A stretch of 5,959 nt of DNA from Lachnospiraceae bacterium UBA3821 (GTDB lineage Bacteria; Bacillota; Clostridia; Lachnospirales; Lachnospiraceae), in assembly GCA_002368865.1 (NCBI GenBank), contig DFDT01000220.1, forward strand, positions 1 to 5,959. The letters are read 5' to 3'. Position numbers and translations under genes: made by a program. Under the pieces are notes generated by a model, which was not told where the DNA came from, made no database searches, and saw only the letters and a program-made list of their open reading frames with translations. The first letter of the stretch is position 1; each line of letters starts with the position of its first letter. Shown here in pieces: positions 1-5,959 of this stretch.

Positions 1-3000
1 ACGGAGTTGAAAGATGTGGAATTTGGCGAGGGTTATTATCGTTCCCCGATTGAGACCACTTATCAGAGCTATCTGGATACCAGAGCGGAGATCTTTGCAG
101 GCAGGGAAGACAAGTTTGTGTGCCTGATGGATCTGGCACTGATGGCGATGCGGAAGCTGAAAAAAGACGGCAAGCTGGACGACATGGAAGAGTCCGATGA
201 AATCAATGCCTGCTCCGTTGTGGTGCCAGTGGAGATGGACTACGGTGATTACAAAGAGACAGAAGAGTGGCTGGTGTTCTTCAAGAATGAGACCCATAAT
301 CACCCTACAGAGATAGAGCCTTTCGGTGGTGCGGCAACTTGTCTGGGCGGCGCGATCCGTGATCCCCTTTCCGGACGCGGATATGTGTATCAGGCCATGC
401 GTGTGACCGGTGCGGCGGATCCTACGGTTCCCGTATCGGAGACTCTGAAGGGCAAGCTTTCCCAGAAGAAACTGGTCCGCGGCGCGGCCAGCGGTTATTC
501 TTCCTACGGAAACCAGATCGGTTTGGCGACCGGTTATGTAAAAGAGATCTATCATCCCGATTATGTGGCAAAGAGAATGGAGATCGGTGCCGTGATGGGG
601 GCCGCTCCGAGAAAGAATGTAAAGCGCGAGAATTCCGATCCCGGCGATATCATCATTCTGCTGGGCGGACGTACCGGACGTGACGGCTGCGGCGGTGCGA
701 CAGGTTCCTCCAAGGTGCATACGGAGAGCTCCATTGAGACCTGCGGCGCTGAGGTGCAGAAAGGAAATGCGCCTACTGAGAGAAAGATCCAGAGACTGTT
801 CCGTCGTGCGGAAGTCAGCCGCCTGATCAAGAAGTGTAACGATTTCGGTGCCGGCGGCGTATCCGTTGCCATCGGTGAACTGGCAGCAGGTCTGTCCGTG
901 GATCTGGATAAGGTGCCAAAAAAATATGCGGGTTTGGACGGTACGGAGCTTGCCATCTCCGAATCCCAGGAGCGTATGGCAGTTGTGATCGACCCTAAGG
1001 ATGTGGCGGAGTTTATGGGCTATGCCGCGGAGGAGAATTTGGAGGCGGTTGAGGTTGCTGTGGTGACCGAGGAGCCCAGACTGGTGCTGAATTGGAGAGG
1101 CAAAAGAATTGTAGATCTGAAACGTGCCTTCCTGGATACCAACGGTGCGCATCAGGAGACGGCCGTGAAAGTGGACATTCCTGATGAGAAAGAGAATTAT
1201 TTTGACAAATGGGCAGTTCCTGCTGTGGGCGAGAAGCTGGAAGCAGGAGATGTGAAGGGCGCATGGCTTGCACTCTTGAATGATCTGAATGTTTGTTCCC
1301 AAAAGGGACTTGTGGAGATGTTTGACTCCTCCATCGGCGCAGGCAGTGTGGTCATGCCTTACGGTGGAAAATATCAGTTGACCGAGACCCAGTCTATGAT
1401 CGCAAAGCTTCCGGTACTGTATGGAAAGACGGATACCGTGACCATGATGGCGCATGGTTTTGATCCGTATCTGTCCTCCTGGAGCCCGTATCACGGTGCA
1501 ATCTACGCGGTGGTAGAGTCCATGGCGAAGATCGTGGCGGCAGGCGGTGATTTTAAGAAGATCCGGTTCACATTCCAGGAGTACTTCCGCAGAATGACCT
1601 CCGATCCGGAGCGTTGGAGCCAGCCTTTTGCGGCATTGCTCGGTGCCTATGACGCACAGATCGGGTTTGGATTGCCTTCCATCGGCGGTAAGGACAGTAT
1701 GTCAGGAACCTTTAACGACATTGATGTGCCGCCTACCTTGGTTTCCTTTGCGGTGGATGTGGCGACCAGTGGGGATGTGGTGACGCCGGAACTGAAAACA
1801 CCCGGCAATGTACTGGTTCGCTTCCGCATTGAGAAAGATGATTTCGATGTTCCAATGTATGAGAAGGTAGCGGAACTGTATGACTATATCCATGATCTGA
1901 CCGAAAAGAAGCAGATCGTATCCGCATATGCGCTGGATGCAAGAGGTGCGGCGGCTGCACTGTCCAAGATGGCGTTCGGCAATAAGCTTGGCGTGACCAT
2001 CGCGGATGAGGTTTCTTCTGAGGAACTGTTTGGCAATGCGCTGGGGGATATTTTGGCGGAAGTGCCGGCGGACCTGGTGGAAGAACTGAAGGCTTCGGAT
2101 TACAATGTGGCAGTAATTGGTACGGTTACCGAGGAGCCGGTGTTCGTCTATGAGGACACGACTATTACCATGGATGAGGCTTTGAAGGCATGGACATCCA
2201 AGTTGGAAAAAGTATTCCCCACCAAAGCGGTGAAGGGAACGGAGGCCGTGGAAAGCAAATGCTACAAGGCAGACAGCATCTATGTATGTAAAAATAAAGT
2301 GGCGAAACCCACCGTATTTATTCCGGTATTCCCGGGAAGCAACTGCGAGTATGACACGGCCAAAGCGTTTGAGCGTGCGGGTGCGAATGTGATCACCAAG
2401 ATCTTCCGCAACCTGTCCGCAGAGGATATCAGATCTTCCGTGGAGGAGTTTGAGAAGTCCATCGCGCAGGCGCAGATCATTATGTTCCCCGGTGGTTTCT
2501 CTGCCGGTGATGAGCCGGACGGAAGCGCAAAATTCTTTGCGACGGCATTCCGAAACGAGAAGCTGAAGGAAGCGGTTGAGAAGCTTTTGAATGAGCGCGA
2601 CGGTCTGGCATTGGGAATCTGTAACGGTTTCCAGGCGTTGATCAAGCTGGGATTGGTGCCTTATGGTGAGATCGTGGGGCAGAAGGAGGATTCCCCGACT
2701 TTGACCTTCAATACGATCAACCGCCATATCTCCAAGATGGCATATATCAAGGTGGTATCAAACAAGTCTCCCTGGCTGCAGGAGGCTACGCTGGGCGCTA
2801 CATACTGCAACCCGGCATCTCACGGTGAGGGACGTTTTGTAGCACCAAAGGAGTGGCTGGATAAGCTGTTTGCAAACGGACAGGTAGCTACCCAGTATGC
2901 AGATCCCGACGGCAATGTAAGCATGGATGAGGAGTACAATATCAACGGCTCCTATTGTGCGATAGAGGGTATTACATCTCCCGACGGACGTTGCCTCGGT

Positions 3001-3102
3001 AAGATGGCTCACTCCGAGAGACGGGATGATGCGGTGGCTGTAAATATTTATGGTGAGCAGGATCTGAAGATATTTGAGTCAGGTGTGGCATACTTTAAAT
3101 AA
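1..3102 (+). CDS. purL: Phosphoribosylformylglycinamidine synthase (FGAM synthase), single-chain form, 5'-truncated by window edge
   Basis: Catalyses the fourth step of de novo purine synthesis in the cytoplasm: FGAR + glutamine + ATP to FGAM. The visible part is 1033 residues, counting the first codon of the window as 1. The reading frame is open to the left edge, so the true start lies upstream; the TTG at 7 is not the start. The missing part is probably about 200 residues (PurS-like N-terminus and start of the linker), judging from ~1,250-residue relatives. Visible landmarks are FKNETHNHPTEIEP (94-107) and a glycine-rich GGRTGRDGCGGATG (222-235) in the first AIRS-like half. NDFGAGG (280-286) and GGKDSMSG (562-569) follow, the latter in the second half. 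From about 768 there is a class I glutaminase domain with PGSNCEYD, GGFSAGDEPDG, nucleophile Cys874 in GICNGF, SHGEGRF, and His1004/Glu1006 in MAHSER. All three triad residues are present, so the enzyme should be active. The fusion of synthetase and glutaminase separates it from the three-protein PurS/PurL/PurQ system of Bacillus subtilis. The gene ends in TAA with no terminator before the next gene. Confidence 0.97.
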   Translation, partial: TELKDVEFGEGYYRSPIETTYQSYLDTRAEIFAGREDKFVCLMDLALMAMRKLKKDGKLDDMEESDEINACSVVVPVEMDYGDYKETEEWLVFFKNETHNHPTEIEPFGGAATCLGGAIRDPLSGRGYVYQAMRVTGAADPTVPVSETLKGKLSQKKLVRGAASGYSSYGNQIGLATGYVKEIYHPDYVAKRMEIGAVMGAAPRKNVKRENSDPGDIIILLGGRTGRDGCGGATGSSKVHTESSIETCGAEVQKGNAPTERKIQRLFRRAEVSRLIKKCNDFGAGGVSVAIGELAAGLSVDLDKVPKKYAGLDGTELAISESQERMAVVIDPKDVAEFMGYAAEENLEAVEVAVVTEEPRLVLNWRGKRIVDLKRAFLDTNGAHQETAVKVDIPDEKENYFDKWAVPAVGEKLEAGDVKGAWLALLNDLNVCSQKGLVEMFDSSIGAGSVVMPYGGKYQLTETQSMIAKLPVLYGKTDTVTMMAHGFDPYLSSWSPYHGAIYAVVESMAKIVAAGGDFKKIRFTFQEYFRRMTSDPERWSQPFAALLGAYDAQIGFGLPSIGGKDSMSGTFNDIDVPPTLVSFAVDVATSGDVVTPELKTPGNVLVRFRIEKDDFDVPMYEKVAELYDYIHDLTEKKQIVSAYALDARGAAAALSKMAFGNKLGVTIADEVSSEELFGNALGDILAEVPADLVEELKASDYNVAVIGTVTEEPVFVYEDTTITMDEALKAWTSKLEKVFPTKAVKGTEAVESKCYKADSIYVCKNKVAKPTVFIPVFPGSNCEYDTAKAFERAGANVITKIFRNLSAEDIRSSVEEFEKSIAQAQIIMFPGGFSAGDEPDGSAKFFATAFRNEKLKEAVEKLLNERDGLALGICNGFQALIKLGLVPYGEIVGQKEDSPTLTFNTINRHISKMAYIKVVSNKSPWLQEATLGATYCNPASHGEGRFVAPKEWLDKLFANGQVATQYADPDGNVSMDEEYNINGSYCAIEGITSPDGRCLGKMAHSERRDDAVAVNIYGEQDLKIFESGVAYFK

Positions 3103-3131
3103 GGGGTTTTTAGGAAAGACTATAATGAAAT

Positions 3132-3138
3132 GGGGTGG
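3132..3138 (+). promoter_or_regulatory. Ribosome binding site deciding the EAL-HDOD start
   Basis: GGGGTGG lies 5 nt before ATG 3144. The alternative GTG start at 3135 would overlap this site, and its nearest purine-rich stretch (AGGAAAG, 3112-3118) is 16 nt away, too far for a good site. This supports ATG 3144 as the start. Confidence 0.55.
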
Positions 3139-3143
3139 AAGGT

Positions 3144-4376
3144 ATGTTAGTAGTATTAGTACCGATGTTTGATGAAAATATGGCTGTGGGGGCTTATTCG
3201 GTATTTGCGCAGAAGAACAATTATTTCCTCAATCCGGCCATGCTGGGAACCGGTCAAAATGACGGTGCCACAAGCATTGCGGGGTTGGAACTGATCCAGA
3301 ATATCGGGGTGGAGGCACTTTCTCAGGGAAAAGAGATTCTCGTGCCGCTAAGTAATATTTCCATTTTTGCGGATGTGGAGAGTCAGTGCGATGCACCGCA
3401 TGACAAGATCGTATTCCTGATCGACAATACGATTCCCCCCATCGATATGTATGTGAATCGTTTGACAGAGCTGAAGGAAAAAGGCTATAAGCTGGCAATC
3501 CGAAAATTGGCAGTGGCAGAGTTTGAGAATTACAGAAGTATCCTTTCCCTGATGGATTATGTGCTTCTGAATAACCGCAAGATTGCCATCGACAAGGCGA
3601 AAATTTATTTTGGAAAGCTTTATCCGAATGCAAAACTTTGTGCCGGCAACATCACGGATCAGGAGACCTTTGAGAATTTGAAGCGGAGCGGCGGATACAG
3701 CCTGTATGAAGGCAGTTTCTATCGTGTGCCTGCGACGAAGGGGAAAAACGACGTGGCACCTTTGAAGATCAACTATATTGAGCTGCTCAATATTGTGAAC
3801 GAAGGTGATTTTGATCTGCAGAAAGCGGCCAGTGTCATCAGCCGTGATACGGCGCTGACCATCTCTTTGCTGGGTATGGTAAACCGTATGACCGTCAATT
3901 CCGGCATCAGCAGTATCAATCATGCAGCTGCCATGTTGGGACAAAAGGAATTGAAGCGTTGGATCAACACTGCGGTGGCGGGACAGTTGTACGCGGACAA
4001 ACCGGGTGAGCTGACCAGACTTTCTCTGCTCCGTGCAAGATTTTTGGAGAATCTGGCGCCGCACTTTAATCTGGCGATCCGCAAGGAAGAACTCTTCCTG
4101 TTAGGTCTGTTCTCCGTATTGGATGTCATTTTGGAGAAGCCCATGGAAGAAGCACTTACCTGGATGAAGGTATCCGGAGACATTTACAAGGCGCTGGTTG
4201 ACCATGATGGCCCGCTGAACCCGGTGATGGAGTTCATGGCGCAGTACGAGGATGCAAACTGGCAGGAGGTCTCCAGACTGATGCTTCTGGAGGATATTTC
4301 CATGAAGGCGGTACAACAGGCCTATATGGATGCCCTTTGCTGGTACCGTGACCTGATTTCGGATACAAAAAACTAA
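3144..4376 (+). CDS. EAL-HDOD signalling protein (YuxH-like), EAL domain degenerate
   Basis: A 410-residue cytoplasmic protein with no signal peptide or membrane segment. Residues ~1-200 resemble an EAL (cyclic-di-GMP phosphodiesterase) fold, and ~208-400 an HDOD domain. The start MLVVLVPMFDENMAVGAYSVF matches in outline the xVxRQPIFDxxxxVxGYELLF opening of YuxH-like proteins. The EAL signature itself is absent. The usual metal-binding DDF strand reads LAIRKLA (117-123), and the region of the usual AEGVE reads CAGNITDQE. YEGSFYRVP (188-196) stands where QGYxFSKP is expected. Catalysis is therefore unlikely, and a binding or scaffold role is inferred. The HDOD part shows the typical pattern INYIELLNIVN, then DTALTISLLGMVN and an AAAMLGQKELKRW-like stretch; HDOD domains are non-enzymatic regulatory modules. 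ATG 3144 was chosen over the in-frame GTG at 3135 because it has a GGGGTGG site (3132-3138) 5 nt upstream and fits the family N-terminus; a TGA at 3126 blocks earlier starts. The gene lies 41 bp after purL and may be co-transcribed with it. The family call is good; the biological role is unknown. Confidence 0.85.
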   Translation: MLVVLVPMFDENMAVGAYSVFAQKNNYFLNPAMLGTGQNDGATSIAGLELIQNIGVEALSQGKEILVPLSNISIFADVESQCDAPHDKIVFLIDNTIPPIDMYVNRLTELKEKGYKLAIRKLAVAEFENYRSILSLMDYVLLNNRKIAIDKAKIYFGKLYPNAKLCAGNITDQETFENLKRSGGYSLYEGSFYRVPATKGKNDVAPLKINYIELLNIVNEGDFDLQKAASVISRDTALTISLLGMVNRMTVNSGISSINHAAAMLGQKELKRWINTAVAGQLYADKPGELTRLSLLRARFLENLAPHFNLAIRKEELFLLGLFSVLDVILEKPMEEALTWMKVSGDIYKALVDHDGPLNPVMEFMAQYEDANWQEVSRLMLLEDISMKAVQQAYMDALCWYRDLISDTKN

Positions 4377-4393
4377 ACAATCAATACATTCAC

Positions 4394-4439
4394 AAAGTGG
4401 TGAGCAAAGGATATTGGATATTGCTCACCATTTTGTTTT
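4394..4439 (+). terminator. Rho-independent terminator after the EAL-HDOD gene
   Basis: TGGTGAGCAA (4398-4407) pairs perfectly with TTGCTCACCA (4421-4430) around a 13-nt loop. It is followed by TTTTGTTTT (4431-4439). The A-rich stretch before the left arm can extend the stem by pairing with the T tract, with one G-U pair. It sits 17 nt after the stop codon and closes the purL/EAL-HDOD transcript. No gene in the window converges on it from the right. Confidence 0.9.
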
Positions 4440-4449
4440 GTGTTATAAT
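4421..4449 (+). promoter_or_regulatory. Predicted sigma-A-type promoter of the carAB operon
   Basis: The -10 is a perfect TATAAT (4444-4449) with an upstream TG (4441-4442), making an extended -10 (TGTTATAAT). Seventeen nt further up, TTGCTC (4421-4426) matches only TTG of the -35 consensus. The extended -10 may compensate for this weak -35. The -35 lies inside the right arm of the preceding terminator. The inferred transcript start is near 4456, giving a leader of about 220 nt before carA. Confidence 0.7.
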
Positions 4450-4463
4450 AAATCAATTTGAGC

Positions 4464-4616
4464 GTTGTTCAGAGCCAAGCGGATACATATCTTTCAAATG
4501 TCGTTGAAAGCTTGCTTTCATAAGACATTTGGAAGATATGTATCCATTCGGCGAGAGCCGAACATCCGCCGAAAGCTGCTTGCGGCTTTTGGCGGATGGC
4601 TATGGCTCTGAACAAC
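4464..4616 (+). repeat. 153-nt nested inverted-repeat element in the carA leader, predicted four-way RNA junction (possible MITE-like or structured RNA element)
   Basis: A perfect 14-bp inverted repeat closes the element: 4464-4477 (GTTGTTCAGAGCCA) with 4603-4616 (TGGCTCTGAACAAC). Inside are three hairpins. H1 pairs 4481-4502 with 4524-4545 (22 pairs, one a G-U) and carries an inner 6-bp stem (4505-4510 with 4515-4520) with loop CTTG. H2 pairs 4547-4552 with 4557-4562 around loop GAGA. H3 pairs 4563-4578 with 4583-4598 (16 pairs, two G-U) around loop CTTG. Only about 13 nt lie outside stems and terminal loops. No T tract follows any hairpin, so it is not a terminator, and no PyrR binding consensus was recognised. 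Terminal inverted repeats with no coding capacity fit a MITE-like element, but no target-site duplication is evident. The pairing is seen directly; mobility and function are inference. Confidence 0.8.
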
Positions 4617-4619
4617 AGG

Positions 4620-4637
4620 CAGAGCCGGATGGCTCTG
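4620..4637 (+). other. Short hairpin between the leader element and the carA ribosome binding site
   Basis: CAGAGCC (4620-4626) pairs with GGCTCTG (4631-4637) around loop GGAT, 7 bp. Its arms repeat the closing stem of the preceding element: ATGGCTCTGAA occurs at 4602-4612 and again at 4629-4639. Alternative partners are therefore possible. No T tract follows. It ends 22 nt before the carA Shine-Dalgarno sequence. Confidence 0.65.
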
Positions 4638-4659
4638 AATGACAGAGCAGAGGTATAAG

Positions 4660-4666
4660 AGAGGAG
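4660..4666 (+). promoter_or_regulatory. Ribosome binding site of carA
   Basis: AGAGGAG lies 9 nt before ATG 4676, downstream of all the leader hairpins and apparently unpaired in the simplest fold. It supports the start chosen for carA. Confidence 0.8.
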
Positions 4667-4675
4667 CACATAACG

Positions 4676-5884
4676 ATGAAAACGTCAAAAAAGGCTTTTT
4701 TGATTTTGGAGGACGGAACCGTGTTCGTTGGAACACACATCGGCGCAGACAAAGAGATTGTCAGTGAGATCGTGTTCAACACTTCCATGGCAGGCTATCT
4801 GGAAGTTCTGACCGACCCGTCCTACGCGGGACAGGCTGTCTGCATGACCTACCCGCTGATCGGCAATTACGGGATCTGTAAGGATGATATGGAATCCTTG
4901 AGACCGTGGCCGGACGGATTCATCGTACGGGAGCTCTCCCGCATTCCCAGCAATTTCAGATGTGATATGACGATCCAGCAATTCCTCGAGGAGAACGGTG
5001 TGCCCGGCATCGCGGGAATTGATACCAGAGCGCTGACCAAGATCCTGCGGGAAAAAGGAACCATGAACGGCATGATCACCACGGATGAGAATTATGATCT
5101 GGAGCAGGTACTGCCGAAGCTGAAAGCATATACCACCGGCAAAGTGGTGGAGAAAGTGACCTGCGCACAAAAATATACCATCCCGGCTGTGACGGATCTG
5201 ACGCAGAACGGTCCGCTCTCCGGCATGGCGCGTTTTGACAAGGACGCTTATGCGCGGGGAGAGCGGGAGAAAAAGCCGGCGTTAGTAAAAAAATTAAACG
5301 GTGCGGGGCTGAAAATTGCGCTGATGGATTTCGGTGCGAAGGCAAACATCGCCCGTTCTCTGGCAGAGCGGGGATGTGAGGTGACTGTGTATCCCGCACT
5401 GACCACAGCGGAGGAGATCCTTGCGGACAAGCCGGACGGCATCATGCTTTCCAATGGCCCGGGAGATCCCAAGGAATGTACTTCGATCATTCAGGAGATC
5501 AAAAAGCTTTACAATACGGAAACACCGATTTTTGCCATCTGCCTGGGACATCAGCTCATGGCGCTTGCCACCGGAGCGGATACCTACAAGATGAAATACG
5601 GACACAGAGGCGGCAACCACCCGGTGAAAGATCTGGCTACCGGCAGAGTATACATATCTTCCCAAAACCATGGGTATGTGGTGGACACCGAACATCTGGA
5701 TCCGAAGATCGCGACCCCTGCTTTTATCAATGTGAACGACGGCACCAATGAGGGTCTGGCCTACACGGGCAAGAACATTTTCACGGTGCAGTTCCATCCG
5801 GAGGCTTGCCCCGGACCGCAGGATTCCGGTTATCTGTTTGACCGGTTTATTGACATGGTAAAAGGAGGACAAAAAGATGCCTAA
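4676..5884 (+). CDS. carA: Carbamoyl-phosphate synthase, small (glutaminase) subunit
   Basis: Hydrolyses glutamine and passes ammonia to the large subunit CarB, which makes carbamoyl phosphate for pyrimidine and arginine synthesis in the cytoplasm. The 402-residue protein opens with the small-subunit N-terminal domain ([13 protein letters not shown], then [24 protein letters not shown] and [11 protein letters not shown]). The class I glutamine amidotransferase domain begins near [12 protein letters not shown] (about 214) and contains LSNGPGDP, nucleophile Cys289 in ICLGHQ, SQNHGY, and His374/Glu376 in QFHPEA. The triad is complete, so activity is expected. It is about 20 residues longer than E. 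coli CarA (382). The excess lies in a charged linker between the domains, roughly residues 175-207 (includes [15 protein letters not shown]). The start at ATG 4676 is backed by AGAGGAG and the family N-terminus. The stop overlaps the carB start, as expected for an operon. The name pyrAA is used for pyrimidine-linked copies in Bacillus; with no pyr or arg genes in view, carA is the neutral choice. Confidence 0.97.
   Translation: MKTSKKAFLILEDGTVFVGTHIGADKEIVSEIVFNTSMAGYLEVLTDPSYAGQAVCMTYPLIGNYGICKDDMESLRPWPDGFIVRELSRIPSNFRCDMTIQQFLEENGVPGIAGIDTRALTKILREKGTMNGMITTDENYDLEQVLPKLKAYTTGKVVEKVTCAQKYTIPAVTDLTQNGPLSGMARFDKDAYARGEREKKPALVKKLNGAGLKIALMDFGAKANIARSLAERGCEVTVYPALTTAEEILADKPDGIMLSNGPGDPKECTSIIQEIKKLYNTETPIFAICLGHQLMALATGADTYKMKYGHRGGNHPVKDLATGRVYISSQNHGYVVDTEHLDPKIATPAFINVNDGTNEGLAYTGKNIFTVQFHPEACPGPQDSGYLFDRFIDMVKGGQKDA
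5861..5868 (+). promoter_or_regulatory. Ribosome binding site of carB, inside the carA 3' end
   Basis: AAAGGAGG, near-consensus, lies 8 nt before ATG 5877 within the last codons of carA. It fixes the carB start and fits coupled translation of the two subunits. Confidence 0.85.
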
Positions 5885-5959
5885 GAATCCCAATGTAAAA
5901 CGAGTGATGGTGATCGGTTCCGGGCCGATCGTGATCGGACAGGCGGCGGAGTTTGACTA
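5877..5959 (+). CDS. carB: Carbamoyl-phosphate synthase, large subunit, N-terminal fragment cut by window edge
   Basis: Only 27 complete codons are visible. The peptide begins [17 protein letters not shown] and continues with [10 protein letters not shown], the characteristic N-terminus of CarB (first pre-ATP-grasp domain of the carboxyphosphate half). CarB combines bicarbonate, ammonia tunnelled from CarA and two ATP into carbamoyl phosphate. The ATG overlaps the end of carA by 8 bp (ATGCCTAA), which implies co-transcription and probable translational coupling for a 1:1 complex. The full gene, normally about 1,060-1,080 codons, continues to the right, so its integrity cannot be judged here. 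Confidence 0.95.
   Translation, partial: MPKNPNVKRVMVIGSGPIVIGQAAEFD

Noticed and set aside
7..9. TTG at position 7 as the start of purL
   Set aside because: The frame is open to the window edge, and the family has a further ~200 N-terminal residues. TELKDVEF is internal, normally just after a conserved HCRHTTF-type motif.
1702..2727. 341-codon open frame on the - strand inside purL
   Set aside because: It lies wholly antisense to a highly conserved purL region, has no recognisable domain, and its composition fits a shadow of biased codon use in purL. The other long antisense frames within purL, the EAL-HDOD gene and carA were rejected for the same reason.
3121..3126. TATAAT just upstream of the EAL-HDOD gene as a promoter -10
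   Set aside because: No acceptable -35 lies 16-18 nt upstream (AATAAG-like sequence) and there is no extended TG. The transcript would start about 10 nt before the ATG, within the ribosome binding site. A chance match in an AT-rich gap is more likely.
4456..4675. PyrR-type attenuator or other transcription-attenuation riboswitch in the carA leader
   Set aside because: No hairpin in the leader is followed by a T tract, and the PyrR binding-loop consensus is not found. The GGCGAGAGCC stretch is simply a GNRA-capped hairpin.
4469..4788. Overlapping small - strand open frames (60-72 codons) across the carA leader and carA start
   Set aside because: They run through the palindromic element, resemble no protein family, and reflect the inverted-repeat composition rather than a gene.
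5476..5751. 91-codon + strand open frame inside carA
   Set aside because: It lies out of frame within the conserved glutaminase domain of carA, has no family resemblance, and is a shadow of carA.

Overview
The window looks like chromosomal DNA from a Clostridia-class Firmicute (Bacillota), most likely a Lachnospiraceae-type gut anaerobe. This is inferred from the single-chain clade II type FGAM synthase, strong GGAGG-type ribosome binding sites, roughly 50% GC coding sequence, and a YuxH-like EAL-HDOD protein. No species can be assigned from sequence reading alone. All genes lie on the + strand, and there is no tRNA, rRNA, CRISPR array or transposase gene.

Layout. Positions 1-3102 hold the 3' part of purL (de novo purine synthesis), cut at the left edge. 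A 41-bp gap leads to 3144-4376, a 410-residue protein with a degenerate EAL domain followed by an HDOD domain. No terminator separates it from purL, so the two could share a transcript. A strong intrinsic terminator (4394-4439) ends that unit. The carA promoter follows at once, with an extended -10 at 4441-4449 and a poor -35 inside the terminator's right arm. carA (4676-5884) and the first 27 codons of carB (from 5877, overlapping carA by 8 bp) form the carbamoyl-phosphate synthetase operon, which feeds pyrimidine and arginine synthesis.

The most unusual part is the ~220-nt carA leader. Positions 4464-4616 can fold almost completely into a four-way junction: a perfect 14-bp closing stem around three hairpins. 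The hairpin loops, read on the + strand, are CUUG, GAGA (GNRA) and CUUG, each with its favoured closing pair. A fourth hairpin (4620-4637) follows, and short repeats shared with the junction allow alternative pairings just before the carA ribosome binding site. No PyrR-type attenuator is visible. The block could be a dispersed MITE-like repeat inserted in the leader, a structured RNA, or both.

The two biosynthetic loci supply purine and pyrimidine nucleotides and both use glutamine as nitrogen donor through class I amidotransferase domains. The EAL-HDOD protein between them is a probable signalling adaptor. Its link to nucleotide metabolism is only positional.
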